A model generated the notes under the pieces. The model was not told where the DNA came from. It worked only from the letters and a program-made list of their open reading frames with translations, and searched no databases. Shown piece after piece: positions 17,972 through 25,490 of a stretch of DNA of 64,000 nucleotides. A program made the translations under genes and the position numbers. Numbering within the stretch: position 1 is the first letter of the stretch; each line of letters opens with the position of its first letter. The stretch spans positions 2,284,001 through 2,348,000 of the forward strand of contig NC_010125.1 of NCBI RefSeq assembly GCF_000067045.1, in the 5' to 3' direction. The DNA comes from Gluconacetobacter diazotrophicus PA1 5. Lineage in GTDB: Bacteria; Pseudomonadota; Alphaproteobacteria; Acetobacterales; Acetobacteraceae.

Positions 17972-19371
17972 GGTTGTCTTGGTTTGTCATTCTTCCTTTT
18001 CTGTTTCTGATGATTGTCGTTCTGTTGTGTGTGTTGATCGTCTATGCCAAAAAAGTCTTTTACAGACTGCCACTGTTCGTTGTTTTGCTGTCGTTTCTCT
18101 GCACGTTCAGCCGCCCATTGCGTTTTGCGTTCTGCTTGTCTCTGTCGTGCCTCGGCCTCGCGATCAGCGATCGTCGTCGACTGGTCAACAGCAACCTGAG
18201 CTATCAGTTTTGTTCGGCGTTCTGCGTACTCAATCTGTCCGTCAGTGGGTTTAGACAGTCTGCGCATGAACGCCTCGGCCGCCTGTTGTGCGGCCTCGCG
18301 AAGCATGTCGCCCTGTATTTTTGCGCGCTGAAACGCTTTGCGGGCGGCGGTCTGCGGATCGTCGCCTTCCTCGTCAGCTAGTTCGCTGAGTCGTTGCGAC
18401 AGAGATGCGGCTCTAGTCGCTGATGCAGCAGCCCGCTGCATCGCCGATATTGAGTTATCGCGCGCCCGTTGCGCTTCATTGTGCAACATTGCGGTCAAAC
18501 GATCGTTTCGTGATGCAGCGATGTCCAGTCCTCGCGCTACAGACTTTGCAATATAGGCTTCGTCTTTAGCTTTGCGTTGTTCATCGCGCGCCGCTTTGAC
18601 TGCACGTCGTGCCGCAAGTTTTTCTTGAAACGCGGCCATTCGTTCTGCTCGATGCTTGAGGCGAAGTTCAGATGGTTGATTTGTTTTGCGCTCGATCGCC
18701 GTGGCGGCCGGCCCAAGGTGTCGTGAGGGTGCTTCGTCGAGTCCACGGTCTGCGTGCGATCTATGGTCGATACGTTCTGTGGACCCCGCGAGTTCCAGGG
18801 CGTGATTGACCATGTCGGCCCATTCCCGGCGGATGCCCTTCATCTCTTGCATGGTGGATGGCAAACCGCGCCTCTGGCGTTCTCTGTTCTCAAGCTCGAA
18901 TGTCGCCTTCGCACCGAAGACCGGCTTGCCGTTTTCGATGGTGACGATCCGGGTTGTCGCCATGAGGTGAGCATGATGGTTGCGATCGTCTCCGGTCCGG
19001 CTCGGCTCGTGGATGCAGATGTCAGTCGCAACGCCGTATTTTTGATGCAGCATCTTCGCGAATTCGGCGGCGAGCTGCTGTCGATCTCGGGGTGATAGCT
19101 CGGACGGTAGAGCTAGAAGCCATTCGCGCGCTGTCCTGCCGTCCTTCCGCTTCTCTGCTGCCTCCGCCGCGTTCCATAATGTCTCGCGATCGACGCGCTG
19201 GTTGCCAACACTGCAAGCGGTCGCAACGACGCCGTTTTTGTTTCTGTAATCGTGAATCTGGCCGGTGCGCTCGTCGGTCAGTTTCTCAGCAGATCGGTAG
19301 GCGGCAGCGGCGACGGCGGATCGTCCGGCTGATCGAGAGATTGGTTTGCTGGACAGGGACATGATCGCCAT
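17968..19371 (-). CDS. MobQ-family relaxase (MobA/MobL)
   Basis: 467 aa. The N-terminus MAIMSLSSKPISRSAGRSAVAAAAYRSAEKL is the MobA/MobL relaxase signature, and RNHHAHLMATTR (about residues 131-142) is the histidine cluster that holds the catalytic metal; the first-position tyrosine function lies in the N-terminal segment as in other MobQ enzymes. The enzyme nicks oriT and pilots the strand during conjugative mobilization. The C-terminal ~250 residues are charged, Ala/Arg/Gln-rich and probably coiled-coil. The ATG at 19369-19371 is chosen because homology starts there; the longer open frame upstream runs over the divergent mobilization gene. The oriT is expected in the 19372-19529 gap between this gene and the TraD-like gene. 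Confidence 0.9.
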   Translation of the reverse strand: MAIMSLSSKPISRSAGRSAVAAAAYRSAEKLTDERTGQIHDYRNKNGVVATACSVGNQRVDRETLWNAAEAAEKRKDGRTAREWLLALPSELSPRDRQQLAAEFAKMLHQKYGVATDICIHEPSRTGDDRNHHAHLMATTRIVTIENGKPVFGAKATFELENRERQRRGLPSTMQEMKGIRREWADMVNHALELAGSTERIDHRSHADRGLDEAPSRHLGPAATAIERKTNQPSELRLKHRAERMAAFQEKLAARRAVKAARDEQRKAKDEAYIAKSVARGLDIAASRNDRLTAMLHNEAQRARDNSISAMQRAAASATRAASLSQRLSELADEEGDDPQTAARKAFQRAKIQGDMLREAAQQAAEAFMRRLSKPTDGQIEYAERRTKLIAQVAVDQSTTIADREAEARQRQAERKTQWAAERAEKRQQNNEQWQSVKDFFGIDDQHTQQNDNHQKQKRKNDKPRQP

Positions 19372-19529
19372 CGCTGTTTCCTCTGTTCCGCCGCCGCAGG
19401 TGACCGACGCCGCTGCGTCGCACGTCGAGTCCGCCAGGACTCGTAAGTGCGCCTTTGTCTCGCTTGCGCTCGCCAAAGGAATGGCCGTCGTCGGCTATAA
19501 TAGCATGTCACCAGTTATGGAGCGGCGAA

Positions 19530-19781
19530 GTGGAAAAGTCGGTTGGACGTTTAGAGCGAGCGAAACAGCGGCTGACGCAGGCTCAAGCCCGATACGAGAA
19601 AGTGTCGTCGGTCGAGAGCCAGAAGGCACGGAAAGAGGATGTGAGGCGGAAGATCATCGTCGGTGGTGCCGTCTTGGCGATGGTGGATTCAGACGATCGT
19701 GCGGCGTCTCTGCTGAATGTTGTGATTGATGGTCTGAAGTCGGATCGGGACAAGGCGCTGTTCAATGTCAGCGCCGCTTGA
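19530..19781 (+). CDS. TraD-like mobilization accessory protein
   Basis: 83 aa from a GTG at 19530-19532, preceded by GGAG seven bases upstream. The pattern (helical N-terminus, then RKEDVRRKIIVGGAVLAMVDSDD...LKSDRDKALF) fits the small TraD/MobC-like proteins that sit divergently beside MobQ relaxases. They are thought to bind DNA near oriT and help relaxosome formation. A longer version starting at an upstream ATG (19455) would overlap the oriT region and lacks a ribosome site. It overlaps the next gene by 17 bases, indicating an operon. Confidence 0.7.
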   Translation: MEKSVGRLERAKQRLTQAQARYEKVSSVESQKARKEDVRRKIIVGGAVLAMVDSDDRAASLLNVVIDGLKSDRDKALFNVSAA

Positions 19782-20088
19782 TGATGACAGCGACGACGTC
19801 CTTGATCGCACGACGCTGTTGTTCGTCGGCTTGGTTGAGGCGTTGGATGCCGATCGCCTGGCCAGGCAGCACCTGGCGGTAGCCAGTGCGGAGCAGGCTG
19901 CAAAACAAGCTATGGTTCAGGCCGAGGCCATCAAGATCGTGAGGATGGCCGGCAAGATCGCGCGCGTCTCGGAACAGGCGATGACGCGACGTCCGGTCCT
20001 GCCCGTCTTGATCGCCGGTCTGGTCGGTGCGGCGATGGCGCTGATCGCGGTCGGCGGCGGATATGGCGCCGGTCGGCTCGGGATGTGA
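19765..20088 (+). CDS. Small membrane protein of the mobilization operon
   Basis: 107 aa. An acidic N-terminus (PLDDDSDDVLD), an amphipathic helical middle rich in Ala/Glu/Gln, and one C-terminal transmembrane segment (VLPVLIAGLVGAAMALIAVGGGYG, about residues 78-101). It starts inside the end of the TraD-like gene and is surely in the same operon. Small proteins with this layout often follow traD in MobQ regions, but the role is not known to me; anchoring the relaxosome at the membrane is a guess. Confidence 0.65.
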   Translation: MSAPLDDDSDDVLDRTTLLFVGLVEALDADRLARQHLAVASAEQAAKQAMVQAEAIKIVRMAGKIARVSEQAMTRRPVLPVLIAGLVGAAMALIAVGGGYGAGRLGM

Positions 20089-20128
20089 TGTTACGCCGCG
20101 CGTAACATCGTCAACGGGAGATGAAACG

Positions 20129-20371
20129 ATGGGACGCATGGCGGAACTGGCCCATGATGCTGAGACTTGGCGTCAGCAGCAGGATCAAGACCTGTGGGAA
20201 TGGGAGATGGAGAACTTGTGCCCGTCGTCAGCGCCAGCGCCTTCGGCGGCTGCCACGCGAAGCGTGGCAGCGGGGGAAGGGCGGTGCCACGCAGTGGCAG
20301 GCGCCAGGGAAGGGCGTGGGGCTTCACGAGCGAAGCTCGTGCTGGACGAAGACGACGATGTCCCATTCTGA
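20129..20371 (+). CDS. Hypothetical 80-aa protein carrying palindromic insertions
   Basis: Starts MGRMAELAHDAETWRQQQDQDLWEWEMENL at an ATG at 20129 preceded by GGGAG at the right distance, and ends in an acidic tail DEDDDVPF. The middle (about residues 37-72) is Ala/Gly/Arg-rich and is encoded by a run of three short palindromes (20250-20341), so that part looks inserted. It follows the mobilization genes by 40 bases and is probably in the same transcript. No family recognised. Confidence 0.5.
   Translation: MGRMAELAHDAETWRQQQDQDLWEWEMENLCPSSAPAPSAAATRSVAAGEGRCHAVAGAREGRGASRAKLVLDEDDDVPF
20250..20341. repeat. Cluster of three small GC-rich palindromes inside a coding region
   Basis: Hairpins at 20250-20270 (9-bp arms, loop GAA), 20285-20299 (6-bp arms, loop GCA) and 20325-20341 (7-bp arms, loop GAA). 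Two share the form CACG-xGC-GAA-GCx-CGTG. They keep the 80-aa frame open. Confidence 0.6.
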
Positions 20372-20503
20372 ACGTCTCATTAGGGCAGGGTCGTATGAGA
20401 TGATTACGATGCAGGCGACAATCATCATTTTCTGTCTCACACGGATTGAAATCTCTTTTTGAGATACCATCTCAATGAGGTCTTAGATTCTATGGAGATG
20501 GGC

Positions 20504-21064
20504 ATGAGGATCGGATATGCTCGGACCAGCACGACGGAGCAGGCGGCGGGGTTGGCGGCGCAAGTCCGTGATCTCGAAGCGCAGGGATGCAATCGGGTCT
20601 TCGCGGAACAAGTGTCAGGCACCATCACTGTCAGGCCGGAACTGGAGGCGGCCATCGACTATCTGCGCCAAGGCGATGCGTTGGTGGTGACGAAGCCCGA
20701 CCGCTTGGCGCGATCGACGACGGACTTACTGTCGTTCGTGCATCGGGTGCAGGCCAAGGGCGCTGATCTGGTTATCCTGTCTATGGGGGGGCAGCCTTTG
20801 GATACCAGCAGTCCGACCAGCAAGCTGACGCTGACCTTGCTGGCAGCCGTAGCCGAATTCGAGCGCGACATTATGAAGGAGCGGCAGGCGGAGGGGATCG
20901 CAAAAGCGAAGGCTGAAGGAAAATATCGCGGACGCAAGCCGACCGCGCGCGCGAAGGCCGTCCATGTCAGGGCGATGTCAGCCGAAGGTGTCAGTCCTAC
21001 CGAAATCGCGAAGCGGCTGGGGATCGGTCGGGCTTCGGTCTACCGGTGCCTAGAGGTCGCGTGA
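20504..21064 (+). CDS. Serine recombinase, resolvase/invertase family
   Basis: 186 aa. The catalytic domain has RIGYARTSTTEQ with the nucleophilic Ser near residue 9, the FAEQVSGT loop, LVVTKPDRLARST (conserved DRLAR arginines) and FERDIMKERQAEGI before the E-helix. A C-terminal helix-turn-helix follows (SPTEIAKRLGIGRASVYRCL, about 160-180). The size is typical of Tn3/Pin resolvases. The ATG at 20504 has GGAG six bases upstream; an ATG at 20492 is possible. On a former plasmid it would resolve multimers; on an island it could also invert DNA. No obvious res site was identified, but the 130-base upstream region is the place to look. Confidence 0.9.
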   Translation: MRIGYARTSTTEQAAGLAAQVRDLEAQGCNRVFAEQVSGTITVRPELEAAIDYLRQGDALVVTKPDRLARSTTDLLSFVHRVQAKGADLVILSMGGQPLDTSSPTSKLTLTLLAAVAEFERDIMKERQAEGIAKAKAEGKYRGRKPTARAKAVHVRAMSAEGVSPTEIAKRLGIGRASVYRCLEVA

Positions 21065-21271
21065 TGAACGGCTTCCGACGGCCTGCCATAAGCGCATGTT
21101 AGACCGGCAGCTATGCGGGAGGGGAGGAAGCGGAATGTTTGGTTCGGGTCTGCGAGGGTAGAAAAGCTGCCATTCGCACTACCGTCCTTCATGAGAGCTA
21201 TACGCCCCGATGTCGCGAAGACTTAAGGCCGACAAGAGCGGCCCAAGCCCACCTCCCCCCCCTTGAGTGAT

Positions 21272-22705
21272 CTAAACAGCAAGATCCTGAGCAGTCAGTT
21301 CGGCAATTGTCGCCAACTGCTGAGCCAAAGCCGAGGGTGCCGCCTGCAACCATGATGCCGCCGTATCGGTCGAAATCAGTTCTCGGGAAGCGGCAATAGC
21401 TACCAACCCGGAGAAGCGCCCACGACGACTAATAGGAACGCCGGCGACGGGAAAATAGTCCGCCGTCCAGTTCTCGTTTGTTGTCCAATAATCATCAGGT
21501 GGTGGAAGCTGGTTAGATGCGACATGCCGGGTATCGACCTCGGCACCCCAGTTGCGCGAGACATTCGCGATGTGATACTTCGCGGCCGTTGCGCCAACGC
21601 CGAAGCGTTTCATGAGCTCGATCACCTGATCAGTCGGACTTGCACCACGCTTGACGATTTCGATTACAGCCTCACGCGGTGCCAGAAAGGAAATGGCGAA
21701 GGCATTAGCACGCGCCTCTACTTCGTCGCCGCCGCCGGCCTCGGCAGTGCGCAAGTCATCGTAACGGTCGACATGAAGGCGGCGCAGACGAGCTGGTGGA
21801 TCCCAAAGCAAATGGCCAAGCTCGTGACACAAGGTCATCCGCCTCACCCAGACATTCTGGTTGTCACCTTCAGTATTGATGACGATCCCTCGATCGTCAC
21901 CATTAACTACCGTTGCGCCTGCGAAGGCCGCTCCCATTGCGGCCTGAATCAGCGGAATCCCCAGTTGATCAATGAGCTCACGCACTGATGGGATTGGGGC
22001 AAGTGGATCTAAGTTCAGCAGGGTGCGCGTTCGTTCTGCCAGATCATACCCCCGGCGCCATACTGGAGCATAATAATCATCGCTCGCATCAAAGTGCTTG
22101 AGTATATTCGGAACAACACCAAGCTCGACCGCGAGCAAGTTTTGCCGCGATATCGTCCACGCCGCCTCCGCAAGCTTGAGCACCAGGGAGGGTGAGAAGC
22201 GTACGTTGTGTCCGGCACTCCCGAGCGTCCGCAGGCGGACTGCTAATTGCTGGTCGGCGCTCGCATCTGGTCGGACGCCCAGTTGCTCATCGTTGAGCCC
22301 AAGAGTTTGGGCAAGGAGTTGCAGGCGACGAACCGGCGAGATCGCCCCTAGCTGCTCAGCGCGCCGCACGTCGTTGACCGTAAGCATGCTAGCCCGAGCC
22401 ACCTGCTCTTGCGTGAGTCCGAGCCTCACACGCTGCTCCCGCAGCGAGCGCGCAGGCTCATCAAGACTGACACTAATGACGGTCGCACCCTCATCGACCG
22501 CCTCGCGGAGTGCAGCGTAGCCGAATTGTTTTAATGCCCACCGAGCGGTCATGCGTGGTCCGGTCGCAGCGGGACGGTCGGGGGAAAGTTGCGACTGACT
22601 TCTGACAAAACGACGTGGGGAACTGGCGGCCCGATCTTCTGGTGTATCGCCACACGACTCCAGACCGAACACGCGGTCAAGTTCGGCCTTCAATGGGAGA
22701 TTCAT
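21272..22705 (-). CDS. XRE-ImmA/IrrE (M78) metallopeptidase-regulator
   Basis: 477 aa. After a basic N-terminal region of ~80 residues comes an XRE helix-turn-helix (RSLREQRVRLGLTQEQVARAS, about 87-107) and then an ImmA/IrrE M78 peptidase domain with the zinc motif HELGH at 294-298 and the downstream acidic ligand region EVEARANAFAISFLAP. A C-terminal extension of ~100 residues follows (about 390-477). Such proteins cleave or sense repressors in mobile elements, DNA-damage responses and toxin-antitoxin loci. The ATG at 22705 forms an ATGA overlap with the upstream 171-aa gene, so the two are translated together; upstream in-frame ATGs at 22714 and 22747 are alternatives. Convergent with the resolvase. 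Confidence 0.85.
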   Translation of the reverse strand: MNLPLKAELDRVFGLESCGDTPEDRAASSPRRFVRSQSQLSPDRPAATGPRMTARWALKQFGYAALREAVDEGATVISVSLDEPARSLREQRVRLGLTQEQVARASMLTVNDVRRAEQLGAISPVRRLQLLAQTLGLNDEQLGVRPDASADQQLAVRLRTLGSAGHNVRFSPSLVLKLAEAAWTISRQNLLAVELGVVPNILKHFDASDDYYAPVWRRGYDLAERTRTLLNLDPLAPIPSVRELIDQLGIPLIQAAMGAAFAGATVVNGDDRGIVINTEGDNQNVWVRRMTLCHELGHLLWDPPARLRRLHVDRYDDLRTAEAGGGDEVEARANAFAISFLAPREAVIEIVKRGASPTDQVIELMKRFGVGATAAKYHIANVSRNWGAEVDTRHVASNQLPPPDDYWTTNENWTADYFPVAGVPISRRGRFSGLVAIAASRELISTDTAASWLQAAPSALAQQLATIAELTAQDLAV

Positions 22706-23217
22706 TTTACCCATTGCGGCAGACGAGACCCAATACGAAAAGGCCACGCATTTTCATCGTCCCACCCGTAACTCCACACCCCATAGCCCGAATTCTTAAA
22801 CGCCCTAGCGACCGCAGTCATCTCTTCTTTGCTACGTGGACCATAACGACCTGAACCTCCGTCAAGCGCAACTGCATCGTTCTCGACAAAGACGAGCTGG
22901 CCGCCGCAATGCGCAGGACGAGCGCCTGTGAGATTGCTATGCTTGATTTCTTTCCCGTTGAGCGTATCTGCAAAGCCGCCGCATTCCGGCGCATGGACAA
23001 CATCTTCGGCGCGCACGACCCACAAGCGCAACTTCGGATGATTTTTCATTAGCATCGGCGGCTCACCCTCAGCGACCTCGCCCGTCCCGTCGCGCCATTG
23101 TTCGAGCCCATCAGCGCTTGTCATCTCACGACGTTCGTCCTCATGACCTACGGGGGGACATTCTCTTTCCGGATAGGTGTGGCGAAATCGGTCAAAGGCT
23201 TGCTTCGTTTTGCTCAA
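22702..23217 (-). CDS. Unknown 171-aa protein, partner of the XRE/M78 gene
   Basis: 171 aa, soluble, no signal peptide. The N-terminal ~50 residues are charged and variable. The C-terminal domain has ECGGFADTLNGKEIKHSNLTG, then HCGGQLVFVEN and DGGSGRYGPRSKEEM, ending GYGVWSYGWDDENAWPF. The pattern I-x-HS-x-L-x-G ... GG ... SGRY-x-P recalls, from memory, a C-terminal domain seen in secreted polymorphic toxins (HSxxxGG...AGE...SGHYxP), so a toxin-like or nucleotide-binding activity is possible but unproven. Translation is coupled to the XRE/M78 gene (ATGA). The stop overlaps that start. No confident family name. Confidence 0.55.
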   Translation of the reverse strand: MSKTKQAFDRFRHTYPERECPPVGHEDERREMTSADGLEQWRDGTGEVAEGEPPMLMKNHPKLRLWVVRAEDVVHAPECGGFADTLNGKEIKHSNLTGARPAHCGGQLVFVENDAVALDGGSGRYGPRSKEEMTAVARAFKNSGYGVWSYGWDDENAWPFRIGSRLPQWVK

Positions 23218-23667
23218 AAAGATCGTCTTTCTAATCGAATCTATCTAGCAGGAACCAAGTTAGCTAGCTCCAGTTGTATCAATCCTACCCTTAGGCTCGA
23301 AAATGTAAACATAGCAATCGGCAGGCGCTTCTCGCTGGATGACAGCTTTCCCAAGCCTCGCGCTTGGAAGTAGCCCTACTACAGCCATCCCAACCCGCCC
23401 GGGGTCAGCACTTGAAATCTACGTCCGGTTTTGGAATGGTACATGTCCCGACCGGGTGACCGAGATAAGGGCAGAAGCGGAAGAGGGCTGGACATCCACC
23501 GCGATTCTCGCCATCGCAGGGGCCGCACGCATAACCGCCCCGCGCGACCATGGCTGCTCCTCTGCTTCATGAGCAGACAGGATCGCCCGACAAATAGTTG
23601 GTGCTGACGCCGAGCGAGCGAGGACCGGGAGCGGCGTAAGGCGCGAAGTGTCGGCGTGAGGGCGTGG
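23218..23667. other. 450-base gap in the element without a clear gene
   Basis: Lies between the 171-aa gene and the excisionase-like gene, both on the minus strand. Open frames of 70-100 codons exist on both strands but lack ribosome sites and protein-like composition. It probably holds the promoter and operators of the 171-aa/XRE-M78 operon (AT-rich around 23215-23320). I see no RNA gene. Confidence 0.5.
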
Positions 23668-24009
23668 TTACCACAGGATTTTAGCAAGCAGCGACAGAGC
23701 GGCTATCGCGATCGACAATAACCCCACCGCGAGCATTGCGCCGAAGCACGTCCGTCCTTTTCGTGGCCGACCTGGACCGCGCTTGATCACTGTCGCGGGC
23801 GCCACGTCTCCAACCTTGGCGCCAATGAACGCATCCAGGTCAGAGACACGAAAGCGGCGGTCACGCTTGCCGAAGCTGAACGATTTGGGTCCGCAGCCGA
23901 GCCACATCAGATTCCGCAGGCGCCCATGGGAGACGCCCAGATACTCGGCGGCCTGCTTGTAGTCCATCACGGCCGGCAGACGGCGTGACTCGTCTTCCTT
24001 ACTCGTCAT
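23668..24009 (-). CDS. Excisionase-like DNA-binding protein with AT-hook and membrane tail
   Basis: 113 aa. Residues ~14-60 are a MerR-like excisionase/AlpA helix-turn-helix (DYKQAAEYLGVSHGRLRNLM ... RRFRVSDLDAFI). A GRP-type AT-hook follows (KRGPGRPRKG, about 75-84), and the C-terminus is a hydrophobic helix (CFGAMLAVGLLSIAIAALSLLAKILW). The helix-turn-helix and its position beside the integrase suggest a recombination directionality factor or regulator of int. The membrane tail is unusual for an Xis. It overlaps the integrase start region? No: its start (24009) overlaps the last 11 bases of int, so it is downstream of and coupled to int. Confidence 0.75.
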   Translation of the reverse strand: MTSKEDESRRLPAVMDYKQAAEYLGVSHGRLRNLMWLGCGPKSFSFGKRDRRFRVSDLDAFIGAKVGDVAPATVIKRGPGRPRKGRTCFGAMLAVGLLSIAIAALSLLAKILW

Positions 24010-25195
24010 CGTCGCCTTCCTCGGCGGCGATGATGCCGGCCAGCCGCTCAGCCTCCTCGATCTGCTTGCTGATGGATTCCGGGACCGGCTGATAATACCG
24101 GTCCAGACTCTTCAGATCACGATGTCCCGTGACCCTCTTGAGGTCCAGCGGGTTCGGCAGCAGACGCGCGAGGCGGCTGGTCGCTTCGTGGCGCAGGTCA
24201 TGGAACGTCAGGTTGTGGAGCCCGGTGCGTTTGACCATCCGCCCGTAACGCATGCTGAATGTAGACTCTTTGCCTACGCTGAACACGCTGTCGCCGGGCT
24301 CCGGCGGCGTCTCGTATGTGTCCCGTTTCTCAAGCAGGAGTCGCCTTGCTCCCGGCGTCAACGGGCGGATTTCAGGGCCTTGTTCTTCCTGGGTCTTGTG
24401 CGTCTTGGTCTTGCCGGACTCGCCCCCCAGCTTGATCAAGCTGCGTTCGATATCGACATCGCACCATCGCAGGCCGATCGCCTCACCGCGTCTTGTGCCC
24501 TGCTCGATCGACCAGCGGACCAGCCACACATCGTCCGGATAGACGGAGTCCGAGACAGCCACGATCAGCCTATCGAACTCCGTCTTCCCGTCCTTGTCCT
24601 TGTCTTCGTCGAGCCGTCTATTGCGCTTCTTGTCCGCACCTTCCGGCCGCTTCACGAACCGTCCGGAGGCGTAGTTGACGATGGAGGTATCCCACTCGCT
24701 GATGGCGTGCTGGATGACCGAGGCAAGTAGGTTTAGACGTTTGACGACCGTGGCCGGGGAATAGTCGGCAGACATCATCCGATCCCGGAAGCCGCGCACA
24801 TCCGCCAGGCAGAATTTGGACAGCCGGACTCCAGGCAGATCCTTGTCCCGGAGAATGGCCGGGATATGCCCTGTCAGGTCAGCGCCACGCCCATCCATGC
24901 ACTCCTTGGCATACCTGTCCACAAGGTCGCCGATGGTCTGCTTGTCGAGCGCGCTGGTGTCCTTGAATTGGCCGAGTTCGACCTTGGCGGCGGTCTCGTT
25001 GAGCCACCGTCGAGCCAGCGCGGCGGTCGAGAAGGTCTTGCGGTAGCGCTTGCCATCGACTTGCTTGCGAGCCTGATACTGCTTAGGGCCGCGGCACGAG
25101 ATGCCAGCCGGCAAGGTCTTACCAGTCGCAGGGTCTATGTCCCCCTTGGCCCTGGTCACGGCCTGATCTCGTGTTTTATCGCTGCTGCTTGCCAT
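23999..25195 (-). CDS. Tyrosine site-specific integrase of the element
   Basis: 398 aa phage-type integrase. The N-terminal ~100 residues form the arm/core-binding part (KQYQARKQVDGKRYRKTF; TIGDLVDRYAKECM). The C-terminal catalytic domain shows the full set: Arg in GTRRGEAIGLRW, HxxR in HDLRHEATSRL, His in TGHRDL and the nucleophile Tyr in RYYQPV. It acts on the 47-bp att core in tRNA-Glu, whose 3' end lies 96 bases upstream. TGGCTCA repeats (25223, 25234) between the gene and the core are likely binding sites and may couple integrase occupancy to its own expression. Confidence 0.95.
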   Translation of the reverse strand: MASSSDKTRDQAVTRAKGDIDPATGKTLPAGISCRGPKQYQARKQVDGKRYRKTFSTAALARRWLNETAAKVELGQFKDTSALDKQTIGDLVDRYAKECMDGRGADLTGHIPAILRDKDLPGVRLSKFCLADVRGFRDRMMSADYSPATVVKRLNLLASVIQHAISEWDTSIVNYASGRFVKRPEGADKKRNRRLDEDKDKDGKTEFDRLIVAVSDSVYPDDVWLVRWSIEQGTRRGEAIGLRWCDVDIERSLIKLGGESGKTKTHKTQEEQGPEIRPLTPGARRLLLEKRDTYETPPEPGDSVFSVGKESTFSMRYGRMVKRTGLHNLTFHDLRHEATSRLARLLPNPLDLKRVTGHRDLKSLDRYYQPVPESISKQIEEAERLAGIIAAEEGDDDE

Positions 25196-25222
25196 GTCGC
25201 GAGGATAGCATCCTCCTCGCGA

Positions 25223-25244
25223 TGGCTCAAATCTGGCTCAAAAA
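25223..25244. repeat. TGGCTCAAA repeats near the right end (possible integrase arm sites)
   Basis: Two copies of TGGCTCAAA (25223 and 25234) between the integrase start and the tRNA-Glu core. They match the word found three times near the left end. Confidence 0.5.
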
Positions 25245-25290
25245 CCCAAATTTTATCATGCCGTTTCCTCGAAAAACTCAAGGAAATCAA

Positions 25291-25337
25291 TGGCGTCCCG
25301 TACGGGATTCGAACCCGTGTTACCGCCGTGAAAGGGC
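25291..25337 (-). repeat. Proximal attachment-site repeat (attR-like) inside tRNA-Glu
   Basis: The 47 bases identical to 15650-15696. They form the 3' part of the functional tRNA-Glu, from the encoded CCA through the T-arm, variable region and anticodon stem. Confidence 0.92.
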
Positions 25338-25366
25338 GGTGTCCTAGGCCTCTAGACGAACGGGAC
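25291..25366 (-). tRNA. tRNA-Glu (anticodon TTC)
   Basis: 76 bases including an encoded CCA. The acceptor stem is GTCCCGT / ACGGGAC with a G discriminator, the T-arm contains GGTTCGAATCC, and the anticodon loop reads CTTTCAC with anticodon TTC. It serves as the integration target of the element; its 3' part is supplied by the element, so the gene remains intact. Confidence 0.95.
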
Positions 25367-25490
25367 GTTGGACGAGGCAGCTTCTATGCCATCATGCGGC
25401 TGGACGCAACCCGCCTGATACCGGAAAATCCGCCCGCATCGCTTTTTTTCCAAGACCGATATTTTTCAGGCCGTTAGGGCGGAACGCGGC

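Larger units (their letters stand above)
15650..25337. mobile_element. Integrative mobilizable element inserted in tRNA-Glu
   Basis: About 9.7 kb bounded by a perfect 47-bp direct repeat (15650-15696 and 25291-25337) that equals the 3' end of tRNA-Glu(TTC) from CCA through the anticodon arm. The integrase gene is adjacent to the intact tRNA and reads away from it, as in tRNA-targeted islands. Contents in order: 35-aa ORF, putative Rep, MobQ relaxase, TraD-like protein, membrane protein, 80-aa ORF, serine resolvase, XRE/M78 protein, 171-aa protein, excisionase-like protein, tyrosine integrase. The base composition is visibly less GC-rich than the flanks. There is no type IV secretion system or coupling protein, so transfer would need a helper. 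It is best described as an integrated mobilizable plasmid or IME. Confidence 0.88.

Noticed and set aside
17974-18381. 135-codon frame with hydrophobic N-terminus, membrane protein?
   Set aside because: It is antisense to the relaxase C-terminus, whose Lys/Arg/Gln-rich codons give hydrophobic residues on the other strand.
23379-23687. 102-codon minus-strand frame in the element
   Set aside because: No ribosome site, basic low-complexity product, overlaps the excisionase-like gene end; probably not a gene.
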